From assembly GCA_001303665.1 (NCBI GenBank), contig LJUF01000014.1, forward strand, positions 1 through 18,181: a DNA stretch of 18,181 nt, in the 5' to 3' direction. The notes under the pieces were generated by a model, which searched no databases, had not been told where the DNA came from, and worked only from the letters and a program-made list of their open reading frames with translations. The position numbers and the translations under genes were made by a program. The stretch is from Phycisphaerae bacterium SM23_33. GTDB lineage: Bacteria; Planctomycetota; Phycisphaerae; SM23-33. Shown here one piece after another: positions 1-6,520 of this stretch (position 1 is its first letter; the number at the start of each line of letters is the position of its first letter).

Positions 1-859
1 GTTCGGGCGGGACGTGCCCGACGTGGCCATGCTGCTGAACGTCATCGCCGGTCACGACCCGCGCGACTCCACCAGCGTGGACGAGCCCGTGCCGGACTAC
101 CTGGCCGGGCTGGACGAGCCGGTCGAGGGCCTCCGTGTAGGGCTGGTCAAGGAATTCCATTCCGAAACCCTGGATGCCGAGATTCGCGGGGCGGTGGACA
201 AGGCCGTCGAGGCCTACCGCCAGGCCGGGGCCGACATCGTCGAGGTCTCCCTGCCTCACAGCCGCATCGACGTGGATGAGGATGGGAAGCTGTCCTCCTA
301 CGCGGTGGCCTGCTACTACATCGTGGCCATGGCCGAGGCCTCCAGCAACCTGGCCCGCTACGACGGCGTGCACTACGGCCACCGCACGCCGGAAAAAGCC
401 GCCGACATCATTGAGCTGTACAGCCGCACGCGGGCCGAAGGCTTCGGCGAGGAGGTCAAGCGCCGCATCATGCTCGGCACCTACGCCCTATCCAGCGGCT
501 ACTACGACGCCTACTACCTCAAGGCCCTGAAGGTCCGCCGGCTGATCAAGCAGGACTTCGACGCCGCCTTCGAAAAGTGCGACGTGCTGGTCGGCCCGGT
601 GGCGCCGGAGGTGGCGTTCAGGATCGGCGAAAAGACCGCCGACCCGCTGACAATGTACCTGTCCGACATCTACACCATCAGCGTGAACCTGGCCGGCATC
701 CCGGCCGTGAGCGTACCGGCCGGGCTGAGCGCCGCCGGCCTGCCCCTGGCCGTGCAGCTGTTTGGCCGCGTCTTCGGCGAGGACAAGCTCCTCCGCGCCG
801 CCCGCGTGTTCGAGACCGCCGCCGGCGTCACGCCCCTGACCCCGGCCTTGGCCGGATAG
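1..859 (+). CDS. gatA: Glutamyl/aspartyl-tRNA amidotransferase subunit A, 3' part
   Basis: Encodes the C-terminal ~285 residues of the amidase subunit of GatCAB, which releases ammonia from glutamine so that mischarged Glu-tRNA(Gln) or Asp-tRNA(Asn) can be amidated. The gene is open from base 2 and cut by the window edge. The GTG at 14 is internal, because the in-frame residues before it (FGRD) also fit the family. Visible landmarks are LLNVIAGHDPRDSTS near the start, the DVLVGPVAPE segment, and the GatA signature DPLTMYLSDIYTISVNLAG followed by IPAVSVPAG and GLPLAVQLFG near the C-terminus. Full-length GatA is about 480-490 residues, so the N-terminal half with the catalytic Lys-Ser-Ser triad lies outside. 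The stop is TAG at 857-859. gatB lies 1.2 kb downstream, separated by a mobile/repeat unit, whereas the two are often adjacent in bacteria. Identity is certain at family level. Confidence 0.95.
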   Translation, partial: FGRDVPDVAMLLNVIAGHDPRDSTSVDEPVPDYLAGLDEPVEGLRVGLVKEFHSETLDAEIRGAVDKAVEAYRQAGADIVEVSLPHSRIDVDEDGKLSSYAVACYYIVAMAEASSNLARYDGVHYGHRTPEKAADIIELYSRTRAEGFGEEVKRRIMLGTYALSSGYYDAYYLKALKVRRLIKQDFDAAFEKCDVLVGPVAPEVAFRIGEKTADPLTMYLSDIYTISVNLAGIPAVSVPAGLSAAGLPLAVQLFGRVFGEDKLLRAARVFETAAGVTPLTPALAG

Positions 860-966
860 CGTTCGGGCGCGCACCTGAAGGGTGAACGTCACGAAGGTGG
901 CCGAGGGGGAAGAGCGGAGGGCGAAAGCAGGGGACGACGGCGCTGGGCGGCGCGAAGCGGCGCTAA
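860..966. other. Spacer between gatA and the repeat block
   Basis: Non-coding GC-rich spacer directly after the gatA stop. I see no gene, no T-tract terminator and no convincing promoter. Its purine-rich, GCG-rich composition resembles the repeat block that follows, and it may be decayed repeat sequence. Confidence 0.4.
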
Positions 967-1199
967 GCGGGTAGCCGGGGCGAGAGCCCCTGGTTGTCGG
1001 TGGTTTATGGGGTGTAGCCCGCAGGGGCGTGCAGCGGGTAGCCGGGGGCGTGGCCCCCTGGTTGTCGGTGGTTTATGAGGTGTAGCCCGGAGGGGCGTGC
1101 AGCGGGCAGCCGGGGGCGTGAGCGCCGAGTTGTGGGTGGTTTATGGGGTGTAGCCCGGAGGGGCGTGCAGCGGGTAGCCGGGGGCGTGAGTCCCCGGAA
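967..1199 (+). repeat. Tandem ~68-bp repeats, about 3.5 copies, carrying GTAG hairpins
   Basis: Unit starts are at 967 (67 bp), 1034 (68 bp), 1102 (68 bp) and 1170 (only the 5' half matches). Each full unit has two hairpin modules. The first is GTAG (GCAG in unit 3) followed by a CCGGGG-type arm and its complement. The second is GTAGCCCGGAGGGGC or a close variant, where GCCC pairs with GGGC. In unit 1 the first arm is one G shorter and its partner is one C shorter (CCGGGGC-gaga-GCCCC against CCGGGGGC-gtg-GCCCCC), so the pairing is kept despite the length change. The segment between modules (GGTTGTCGGTGGTTTATG) is well conserved in units 1 and 2. Confidence 0.85.
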
Positions 1200-1219
1200 C
1201 GTGGTGGCGCAGCAAGTAG

Positions 1220-1242
1220 AGCCCCGTAGGGGCGAAAGCGGA
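1220..1242 (+). repeat. Left arm of inverted repeat bracketing the transposase gene
   Basis: This 23-bp arm is preceded by GTAG at 1216-1219 and contains the hairpin GCCCC-gta-GGGGC. Its reverse complement recurs at 1696-1718 with two mismatches, one of them in the hairpin loop. It ends 7 bases before the transposase ATG, so it could also lie in the leader of the transposase mRNA. Confidence 0.75.
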
Positions 1243-1249
1243 CCGGGAA

Positions 1250-1639
1250 ATGTCATACACGAACCTGAAATATCACATTGTCTTCTCGACGAAGCAGCGG
1301 CGCCCGCTGATTGGGGCGGAGTTGAGGCCGCGACTGGTAAAGTACATCGGGGGCATCATCCGCCAACTCAAGGGCAGGCTGTTGGAGGCCGACGGCACCG
1401 AAGACCATCTGCACCTGGCTGCCGGGATTCACCCCCAGACACCCCTTGCGGACCTCGTCCGCGACGTCAAGGCCAATTCCTCCGGCTGGATACACAGGAC
1501 GTTTCCGGACCTGAGTGGGTTCGCCTGGCAGGAGGGGTACTCGGCATTCACGGTATCTCACTCGGTCCTGCCGCAAGTGACCGAATACATTTGCCAGCAG
1601 GCTGAACATCATAGGAGGATGACCTTCAAGAGGAATTGA
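1250..1639 (+). CDS. IS200/RAYT-like Y1 transposase, 3' end frameshifted
   Basis: A 129-residue HUH-type, single-tyrosine transposase (Y1_Tnp, TnpA of the IS200/IS605 type), which cuts and joins single-stranded DNA at hairpin ends. The N-terminus MSYTNLKYHIVFSTKQRRP is classic for the family. The HUH metal site is HLH at residues 53-55 (EDHLHLA). The likely nucleophile is Tyr113, in the motif EYICQQAEHH. The frame then ends early at TGA 1637-1639, after MTFKRN, whereas relatives continue for about 20 residues. That continuation is intact in the -1 frame to 1695. No strong ribosome binding site precedes the ATG at 1250. No accessory tnpB is present. The catalytic core is complete, so activity is possible, but the missing C-terminal helix may impair it. 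Confidence 0.88.
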   Translation: MSYTNLKYHIVFSTKQRRPLIGAELRPRLVKYIGGIIRQLKGRLLEADGTEDHLHLAAGIHPQTPLADLVRDVKANSSGWIHRTFPDLSGFAWQEGYSAFTVSHSVLPQVTEYICQQAEHHRRMTFKRN

Positions 1640-1695
1640 TCGCCCTGCTGAGGAAGCATGAGATTGAGTTCGATGAACGGTACATCTTTCGGTGA
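1630..1695 (+). pseudogene. Out-of-frame C-terminal tail of the transposase
   Basis: Read from 1630 (GAG GAA TTG ...), this segment encodes EELIALLRKHEIEFDERY followed by IFR and a TGA at 1693-1695. This is the usual C-terminus of this transposase family. One missing base near 1627-1629 (TTCAAGAGG where TTCCAAGAGG would restore the frame) explains the shift. The tail looks undecayed, so the lesion is recent, or a sequencing or assembly error, or less likely a recoding site. Confidence 0.75.
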
Positions 1696-1718
1696 TCCGC
1701 TGTCGCCCCTTCGGGGCT
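1696..1718 (-). repeat. Right arm of inverted repeat bracketing the transposase gene
   Basis: Reverse complement of 1220-1242 with two mismatches. It begins at the first base after the restored transposase stop codon and contains the hairpin GCCCC-ttc-GGGGC. It may act both as a transposase recognition hairpin and as a weak transcription stop. Confidence 0.75.
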
Positions 1719-1742
1719 GGTGTTGGCGGCGCTCCGAAGCCC

Positions 1743-1781
1743 CCGGCTACCTGCTGGGCGGCCCATCGGGCCTGGCCTGCT
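1743..1781 (-). repeat. 39-bp direct repeat, copy 1, with GTAG on the minus strand
   Basis: Matches 1863-1901 at 38 of 39 bases, exactly 120 bases apart. It carries CTAC at 1747-1750 (GTAG on the minus strand) and a perfect hairpin GGCCC-atc-GGGCC at 1760-1772. The single difference between the copies is in the loop, so the pairing is preserved. The orientation is opposite to the upstream GTAG repeats. Confidence 0.8.
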
Positions 1782-1862
1782 TGGCGGTCGCCGCTTCGGG
1801 CCTTGTCACAGGGTAGGTCCCCCGACCGGGGGTGGGGGCGCCAAGGGGGGCCTCTGGCGTCG

Positions 1863-1901
1863 CCGGCTACCTGCTGGGCGGCCCTTCGGGCCTGGCCTGC
1901 T
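1863..1901 (-). repeat. 39-bp direct repeat, copy 2
   Basis: Second copy of the 1743-1781 repeat, with loop TTC in place of ATC in its GGCCC/GGGCC hairpin and CTAC at 1867-1870. The sequence between the copies (1782-1862) contains another GC-rich inverted segment around 1818-1832 (CCCCCGACCGGGGGTGGGG). From 1902 to about 2041 I see no gene. A -10-like TAAGAT at 2019-2024 lacks a convincing -35 partner. Confidence 0.75.
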
Positions 1902-2054
1902 CGCCGTCGCGGTTTGAGCGCACCTCAGGGGTGAGTCGGCACCCGGGGCGCAGCGCCTGGGGAGGAATGGTCTGCAAGGGGGGGCCGTTTGGGCCTGTCG
2001 AGGCTGAGCCGCTGCTGCTAAGATACGAATCGGACGCTTCCAGGAGAGCTGAGG

Positions 2055-3548
2055 GTGGTCGTTGACGACAACACGCTGGCCGTGATCGGGCTGGAGATTC
2101 ACGTCGAGCTGGCTACCGAGACGAAGATGTTCTGCCGCTGCCTGAACCGCTTCGGCGACCCGCCCAACACCCACACCTGCCCGGTGTGCATCGGCATGCC
2201 GGGGGTGCTGCCGGTGATGAACCGCCGGGCCGTGGAGATGGCCGTCAAGGTCGGGCTGGCGCTGAACTGCACCGTCTCGGAATTCACCAAGTGGGACCGC
2301 AAGAGCTATTACTACCCCGACCTGCCCAAGAACTACCAGATCAGCCAGTACGACCTGCCCCTGAACGTAGACGGCTACGTGGAGATCCCCCTCGCCGGCG
2401 GGGCGACCAAGAGGATCGGCATCCTCCGCGCCCACCTGGAGGAGGACGCCGGCAAGAACGTTCACGACTTCCCCGCCCACACCGGCGTGGACCTGAACCG
2501 GGCCGGCGTGCCGCTGCTGGAGATCGTCTCCCAGCCGCACCTCAACAGCGTCGAGCAGGTCATGGCCTACGCCCGGGCCATGCAGCGGCTGGTCCGCTGG
2601 CTGGGCGTGTCCCAGGCCAACATGCAGATGGGCCACATGCGCTTCGAGCCCAACATCTCCCTGTGGGTGGGCGACCCGAAAAAAGTCTTCGACGAATCGG
2701 CCGGCTTCTTCACCCCCATTTTCGAGGTCAAGAACCTCAACAGCTTCCGCGCCCTGGAGCGGACCTGCGCGTGGGTCATCGACTACCACCTTGCCCAACT
2801 GGCCGAGCGCGGAAAGGCGTGGTCGCTGAACCAGGTGGGCAAGCAGAACTGGGGCTGGCGCGACGATCTCGACGCCTGCGAGTTCCAGCGCGGCAAGGAA
2901 GAGGCCCACGACTACCGCTACTTCCCCGAGCCGGACCTGGTGCCGGTGGTGGTGGACGAGGCCTGGCGCGAAAGCGTCCGCTCCCAGATCGGCGAGCTGC
3001 CCCTCGCTCGGGCGGCGCGGTACCTGCGCGAGTACAAGCTTACCGAGAAGGAGGCCGACGCGCTGACCCAGGACCCGGCGACCGGCGACCTGCTGGACGC
3101 GGCGGTCGCCGCCGGGGCCGAGCCCAAACGCTGCGTCAACCTGCTGCTGAACCGGGGGGCGGCCATGGCCAACCAGCGCGGCTGCAGCATCGCCGAGATC
3201 GGCGTGACGGCCGCCCAACTGGCGGAGCTGGCCAAGATGCTTTCTCAGGGCAAGGTCAACGCCACCGCCGGCGACAGCATCTTCGAAAAGATGGCCCTCA
3301 CCGGCCAGGCCCCGTCCGCCATCGCCCGGGCCGAGGGGCTGCTGGCCGTCTCCGACGCCGGCCGGATCGAGCAGTGGGTGGACCAGGCCGTTGCCGAGAA
3401 CCCCCAGGCCGTGGCCGACGTCCAGGCCGGCGGCAAGAAACAGAAAAAGGCCTTCGGCTTCCTCATGGGGCAGGTGATGAAGCTTTCCGGCGGGGCGGCC
3501 GTGCCGGCGGAAGTGCAGAAAGTGCTTCAGGAGAAGCTGGGGGCATGA
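2055..3548 (+). CDS. gatB: Aspartyl/glutamyl-tRNA amidotransferase subunit B
   Basis: A 497-residue GatB, the kinase/transamidase subunit of GatCAB that activates the tRNA-bound Glu or Asp with ATP and receives ammonia from GatA. The length is typical. Visible motifs are IGLEIHVELATETKMFCRC (residues 11-29), PNTHTCPVCIGMPGVLPV (37-54, giving a CxC plus CxxC cysteine set), KWDRKSYYYPDLPKNYQISQ (79-98), the active-site HLEEDAGK (127-134), DLNRAGVPLLEIVSQP (146-161), KEEAHDYRYFPEPDL, and a C-terminal YqeY-like tRNA-binding tail ending GFLMGQVMKLSGG. The GTG start at 2055 is supported by AGGAG at 2042-2046 with eight bases of spacing. gatA lies upstream beyond the repeat unit, so gatB probably has its own promoter now. 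A methyltransferase gene follows 13 bases after the stop. Confidence 0.97.
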   Translation: MVVDDNTLAVIGLEIHVELATETKMFCRCLNRFGDPPNTHTCPVCIGMPGVLPVMNRRAVEMAVKVGLALNCTVSEFTKWDRKSYYYPDLPKNYQISQYDLPLNVDGYVEIPLAGGATKRIGILRAHLEEDAGKNVHDFPAHTGVDLNRAGVPLLEIVSQPHLNSVEQVMAYARAMQRLVRWLGVSQANMQMGHMRFEPNISLWVGDPKKVFDESAGFFTPIFEVKNLNSFRALERTCAWVIDYHLAQLAERGKAWSLNQVGKQNWGWRDDLDACEFQRGKEEAHDYRYFPEPDLVPVVVDEAWRESVRSQIGELPLARAARYLREYKLTEKEADALTQDPATGDLLDAAVAAGAEPKRCVNLLLNRGAAMANQRGCSIAEIGVTAAQLAELAKMLSQGKVNATAGDSIFEKMALTGQAPSAIARAEGLLAVSDAGRIEQWVDQAVAENPQAVADVQAGGKKQKKAFGFLMGQVMKLSGGAAVPAEVQKVLQEKLGA

Positions 3549-3561
3549 AGCGCGGGGTGGG

Positions 3562-4380
3562 ATGCCGTTGGAGCTTCAGGCGAAGATGGGCCATGGCAAG
3601 CAGAGCATCTACGACTATCCCCTGTATTATGACATCCTCTTCGGCTGGAACCGGGATGCGGAGAGCGGTTTCTACGACGCGGCGTTCCGGCATTACGGCG
3701 TGCCGCCCGGCGGCCGGTTGCTTGAGATCGGCGTGGGGACGGGGCAGGTGGCGCTGCGGCTGGCCGGGCGGGGCTGGCAGGTGACCGGCCTGGACGTTCG
3801 GCCGGACATGCTGTCTTTCCTGAAGGCCGCCGCTGGGCAGGCCGGCCTCAGCATCCGAACCGTCTGTGCTGACATGACCGGGTTCACTCTGAAGCAGCCG
3901 CAGGACGGTGCCTATTGCCCGCTGAGCACCTTTCGCATCCTTGAATCGGATGAGGCGGCGCTGTCCCATCTTCGCGCGGTTGCCGGCGTGCTGAGGGGCG
4001 GCGGCGTGTACGTCCTCGACCTGGCCTTTAGGGCCGAGACCGAAGCGGCTCACGAGCCGCCAGCCGAGCAATGGGCCATGCGCAGGGGCGGCGTTGAGGT
4101 TCGGACTGATGCCGAGAAGGTCTATGTCGAGGACGCCGCCAGCGGCCGGCGCCTGACGCTGGAAGCGGGTTGGGGCGGATCGCCGGCCCTGCGGCCTTAC
4201 GGCAGCCGGGCCTTCGTGAACTTGCTGGACCGATCCGACGCGTTCACCCTGGAAGCCTGGCACCCCGAGGCCGGGAGATCGAGGGAAGGCATTTCCATCT
4301 TTGACGTGCAGCGCCCCGGCCCGCTGCCGATGGCGGGCAGGGGGATGGCGGTGCTGCGACGGGCGGCAGGTGCCGCCTGA
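3562..4380 (+). CDS. Class I SAM-dependent methyltransferase
   Basis: A 272-residue protein with a Rossmann methyltransferase core. Motif I is LLEIGVGTGQ (residues 53-62). The acidic residue that binds the SAM ribose is Asp78 in VTGLDVRPDML, and the motif III acid is in CADMTGF (Asp104). The N-terminus SIYDYPLYYDILFGW resembles that of small-molecule methyltransferases of the UbiE-like/Methyltransf_25 type. The substrate cannot be read from the sequence. The C-terminal third (about 160-272) is a variable beta-rich segment. The start could be ATG 3562 or ATG 3586 (MGHGKQSIYDYP); neither has a strong ribosome binding site. It lies 13 bases after gatB and is probably co-transcribed with it, but I see no functional link. 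Confidence 0.85.
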   Translation: MPLELQAKMGHGKQSIYDYPLYYDILFGWNRDAESGFYDAAFRHYGVPPGGRLLEIGVGTGQVALRLAGRGWQVTGLDVRPDMLSFLKAAAGQAGLSIRTVCADMTGFTLKQPQDGAYCPLSTFRILESDEAALSHLRAVAGVLRGGGVYVLDLAFRAETEAAHEPPAEQWAMRRGGVEVRTDAEKVYVEDAASGRRLTLEAGWGGSPALRPYGSRAFVNLLDRSDAFTLEAWHPEAGRSREGISIFDVQRPGPLPMAGRGMAVLRRAAGAA

Positions 4381-4392
4381 GGCGGCGGCAGC

Positions 4393-4421
4393 TTGGCGCG
4401 CCGGGCAATGCCCCATATCAT
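4393..4421 (+). promoter_or_regulatory. Candidate housekeeping promoter for ribH-nusB
   Basis: TTGGCG at 4393-4398 (4 of 6 to the -35 consensus), 17-base spacer, TATCAT at 4416-4421 (5 of 6 to the -10). It is 35 bases before the ribH start and lies in the 75-bp gap after the methyltransferase. Confidence 0.5.
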
Positions 4422-4455
4422 GTATGACGTGCTGTGAGGATAAGGAGCGCGAACG

Positions 4456-4941
4456 ATGAGCGCAAAGACGTACGCAGGCAAGCTGGTCGCGCCGCCGAAG
4501 GCCCGCTTCGGCGTGGTCGTCAGCCGGTTCAACGAGTTCATCACCTCCAAGCTGCTGAGCGGGGCCATGGACGCCTTCGCCCGCCACGGCGTAGCCGAGG
4601 CCAACATCGACGTGGTCTGGTCGCCGGGCGGCTTTGAGATCCCGCTGCTGGCCCGGCGGCTGGCGGGCTCGGGCAAGTACGCGGCCGTCGTCTGCCTGGG
4701 GGCGGTCATCCGCGGGGGGACCGAGCACTACCAGTACATTGCCGCGGAGGTCTCCAAGGGCATCGCCGCCGCGGCGCTGACCACCGGCGTGCCCTGCATA
4801 TTCGGCGTGTTGACCTGCGACACGATTGAACAGGCCATCGAGCGGGCCGGCACCAAGAGCGGCAACAAGGGCGCCGACGCCGCCGTCGCCGCCATCGAGA
4901 TGGCCAACCTGCTGGCCCAGCTCCCTCCCCCCAAGGCGTGA
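4456..4941 (+). CDS. ribH: 6,7-dimethyl-8-ribityllumazine synthase
   Basis: A 161-residue lumazine synthase that condenses 5-amino-6-ribitylaminouracil with 3,4-dihydroxybutanone phosphate, the penultimate step of riboflavin synthesis; the enzyme assembles as pentamers or capsids. Motifs are SRFNEFIT (residues 23-30, substrate loop), SPGGFEIPLL (56-65), the phosphate/catalytic loop AVIRGGTEHYQYIAAEVSKG (83-102) with the conserved His91, GVLTCDTIEQAIERAG, and the closing NKGADAA segment. AAGGAG at 4442-4447 sits eight bases before the ATG. nusB starts one base after its stop, so the two are surely co-transcribed, an arrangement also known in other bacteria. Confidence 0.97.
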   Translation: MSAKTYAGKLVAPPKARFGVVVSRFNEFITSKLLSGAMDAFARHGVAEANIDVVWSPGGFEIPLLARRLAGSGKYAAVVCLGAVIRGGTEHYQYIAAEVSKGIAAAALTTGVPCIFGVLTCDTIEQAIERAGTKSGNKGADAAVAAIEMANLLAQLPPPKA

Positions 4942-4942
4942 A

Positions 4943-5425
4943 GTGACCAACGCCGCCGAGCATCACAGGGCCAGGCGCCTGGCCTTGCAGGGCTTGTGCT
5001 GTCTGGACGTCCAGGGCGAAGCCGCCCTCGACGTGGCCCTGGGCTTCGTGCGCGAGAGCCGCGAAACACCGGCCACCGTCGCCGAGGCCGAAAGCGTTCT
5101 GCTGGCCACCTTCGCCGCCCGCGCCCAGGCCGACGCCCTCATGGAAGGCCAAAGCCGGCACTGGAACGTCACCCGAATGGCGCTGGTCGACCGGAACATC
5201 CTCCGGCTGGCGCTGTGGGAGCTGCTGACCAACCGGGCGGGCAAGAAGGTGGTCATCACCGAGGCCCTGCGCCTGGCAAAGGAGTTTTCCTCGGCCGAGT
5301 CGGCCCGTTTCGTCAACGGCGTCCTGGATGCCGCCGCCAAGCGGATCGAGCAAAACCGCAGCAGGGATGCACGAGGATTCGGCAGGGATGCAGGGGATGC
5401 AGGGGATAGCAAAGAGGAGCAATAA
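4943..5425 (+). CDS. nusB: Transcription antitermination protein NusB
   Basis: About 160 residues from the GTG at 4943. NusB pairs with NusE (ribosomal protein S10) on boxA RNA to prevent premature termination, chiefly in rRNA operons. Recognisable parts are the N-terminal RRLALQGLCCLD helix, the W..T...LVDRNILRLALWELL block, ITEALRLAKEFSSAES, and ARFVNGVLDAAAKRI, which is the normal end of the family. A further ~23 residues (SRDARGFGRDAGDAGDSKEEQ region) are encoded by short GGGATGCA-type repeats and are unlikely to belong to the fold. The GTG start is chosen because it lies one base after the ribH stop and gives the right N-terminus. Longer in-frame extensions would run back through ribH. 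Confidence 0.95.
   Translation: MTNAAEHHRARRLALQGLCCLDVQGEAALDVALGFVRESRETPATVAEAESVLLATFAARAQADALMEGQSRHWNVTRMALVDRNILRLALWELLTNRAGKKVVITEALRLAKEFSSAESARFVNGVLDAAAKRIEQNRSRDARGFGRDAGDAGDSKEEQ
5361..5401 (+). repeat. GGGATGCA short tandem repeats in the nusB 3' end
   Basis: GCAGGGATGCA occurs at 5361-5371 and again at 5382-5392, the latter continuing as GGGATGCAGGGGATGCA (5385-5401) and a further partial unit. These bases encode the non-conserved C-terminal tail of NusB. An exact 17-base inverted copy lies at 5517-5533. Confidence 0.8.
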
Positions 5426-5432
5426 AGGAAAA

Positions 5433-5453
5433 AGCCGGCAGGAGGGGCCGGCT
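5433..5453 (+). terminator. Hairpin just after nusB
   Basis: AGCCGGC (5433-5439) pairs perfectly with GCCGGCT (5447-5453) across a 7-base loop, starting 8 bases after the nusB stop. There is no T-tract after it, so it may be a weak terminator or an mRNA 3'-end stabiliser. Confidence 0.4.
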
Positions 5454-5516
5454 GAAACTGGCCCCCGGCGGGTTGTGGTCGCGGCGATGTTGAAGTAAAT
5501 AAAGGTCTTTATCTGA

Positions 5517-5548
5517 TGCATCCCCTGCATCCCCGCTAGGTTTTTTTT
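5517..5548 (+). promoter_or_regulatory. Inverted repeat arm plus T8 tract before ftsY
   Basis: TGCATCCCCTGCATCCC at 5517-5533 is the exact reverse complement of 5385-5401 at the end of nusB. Seven bases later comes an unbroken run of eight T (5541-5548), directly before the ftsY ribosome binding site. RNA pairing of the arms followed by the U run could terminate or attenuate transcription into ftsY, although the enclosed loop is about 115 bases. A small palindrome ATAAAG-GT-CTTTAT lies between at 5499-5512. Confidence 0.4.
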
Positions 5549-5558
5549 GGAAGACGAA

Positions 5559-6479
5559 ATGGCCTTGTTTCGCAGAGCGATAGAGCATCTGGCCAAGGGG
5601 CTGACCAAGACGCGCCAGCGCCTGGTGGGCTCGCTGAGGTCGCTGCTGGCCGGGCGCAAGGTCGACCAGGCCCTGCTGGACGAAGTGGAGGAGCAGCTGA
5701 TCCTGGCCGACGTGGGCGTCTCGGCGGCCACGAAGATCCGCATGGATCTGGCCGCGGCCTACAGCGAGCACCGGATCGACCAGGGCGAGCAGGTGCTGGA
5801 GTTCCTCAAGGCCGAGATGAAGAAGTACTGGCCCGAGGCCGACCGCGGCATTCACTTCGCGGACACGCCCCCGACGGTGATCCTGGTGGCGGGCGTGAAC
5901 GGCTCGGGCAAGACCACCTCCATCGGCAAGCTGGCGCACCTGTTCAAGCAGGACGGCAAGAGGGTCTGCCTGGCCGCCGCCGACACCTACCGCGCCGCCG
6001 CCGTCCAGCAGTTGTCCATCTGGGCGGAGCGCATCGGCGTGGACATCATCAAGGGCACCAGCGGGGGCGACCCCGCCGCGGTTGCCTTCGACGCCTGCGC
6101 CGCGGCCGCCCATCGCCACGCCGACGTGCTGCTGGTGGACACCGCCGGCCGGCTGCACACCCAGGAAAACCTCATGCGGGAGCTGACCAAGATGCGGGAC
6201 GTGGTGGCCAGGAAAATCCCCGGTGCCCCGCACGAGGTGCTGCTGGTGCTGGACGCCACCACCGGCCAGAACGCCATCAGCCAGGCCAGGGTCTTCATGG
6301 AGTCCATCGGCGTGACGGGCATCTTCCTGGCCAAGCTGGACGGCACGGCCAAGGGCGGCATCGTGGTGGCCATTCGCAACGAGCTGGGACTGCCGGTCAA
6401 GTTCGTGGGCATCGGCGAGAAGCCCGCCGACGTGGAGCCCTTCGACCCGGATTCGTTCGTGGAGGCCCTGTTCGCGTGA
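5559..6479 (+). CDS. ftsY: Signal recognition particle receptor FtsY
   Basis: A 306-residue SRP-type GTPase that docks the SRP-ribosome complex at the inner membrane for co-translational insertion. It has the NG domain with only a short N-terminal A region (no long acidic domain). N-domain helices cover about residues 5-100. Motifs in order are the P-loop GVNGSGKTTSIGKLA (112-126), AADTYRAAAVQQL (140-152), DTAGRLHTQENLM (194-206), LVLDATTGQNA, AKLDGTAKGG (258-267, where TKLDG is more usual) and GIGEKPADVEPFDP near the C-terminus. The ATG at 5559 is preferred: GGAAG at 5549-5553 precedes it and it gives MALFRR. A TTG at 5547 would add four residues. The stop at 6477-6479 is 41 bases before the next start. 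Confidence 0.96.
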   Translation: MALFRRAIEHLAKGLTKTRQRLVGSLRSLLAGRKVDQALLDEVEEQLILADVGVSAATKIRMDLAAAYSEHRIDQGEQVLEFLKAEMKKYWPEADRGIHFADTPPTVILVAGVNGSGKTTSIGKLAHLFKQDGKRVCLAAADTYRAAAVQQLSIWAERIGVDIIKGTSGGDPAAVAFDACAAAAHRHADVLLVDTAGRLHTQENLMRELTKMRDVVARKIPGAPHEVLLVLDATTGQNAISQARVFMESIGVTGIFLAKLDGTAKGGIVVAIRNELGLPVKFVGIGEKPADVEPFDPDSFVEALFA

Positions 6480-6520
6480 GGCCCCCGGCCGGGCCGCGGC
6501 GCTGCTTGGGAATTCTGATC

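Larger units (their letters stand above)
967..1901 (+). mobile_element. REP/RAYT-like unit: Y1 transposase gene flanked by GTAG-hairpin repeats
   Basis: A Y1-family transposase gene (1250-1639, with a frameshifted continuation to 1695) sits between two blocks of short palindromic repeats. Upstream, at least seven GTAG tetranucleotides (971, 1014, 1038, 1082, 1150, 1174, 1216) each precede a small GC hairpin. Downstream the same signatures occur in the opposite orientation (CTAC at 1747-1750 and 1867-1870). An inverted repeat pair, 1220-1242 and 1696-1718, closely brackets the gene. In known REP/RAYT systems a Y1 transposase recognises a GTAG or GGAG foot beside an imperfect palindrome, so the architecture matches. 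The boundaries are my choice, and no target duplication is expected for this family. The unit lies exactly between gatA and gatB. An ordinary IS200 element with subterminal hairpins is the main alternative. Confidence 0.6.

Noticed and set aside
967..1199. CRISPR-like array
   Set aside because: The repeats are contiguous ~68-bp tandem units with conserved interiors; there are no unique spacers and no cas genes.
1806..3218. Long minus-strand open frame opposite gatB
   Set aside because: It lies antisense to unambiguous gatB, its composition is the His/Gly/Pro/Arg-rich type expected from GC-rich shadows, and it has no recognisable domain.
2186..3784. Long plus-strand frame across gatB and into the methyltransferase gene
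   Set aside because: The Arg/Pro/Gly-rich translation is a frame shadow; the gatB and methyltransferase frames are both well supported.
3463..4950. Minus-strand frame opposite the methyltransferase and ribH
   Set aside because: It is antisense to genes with clear family motifs and has no domain or ribosome binding site.
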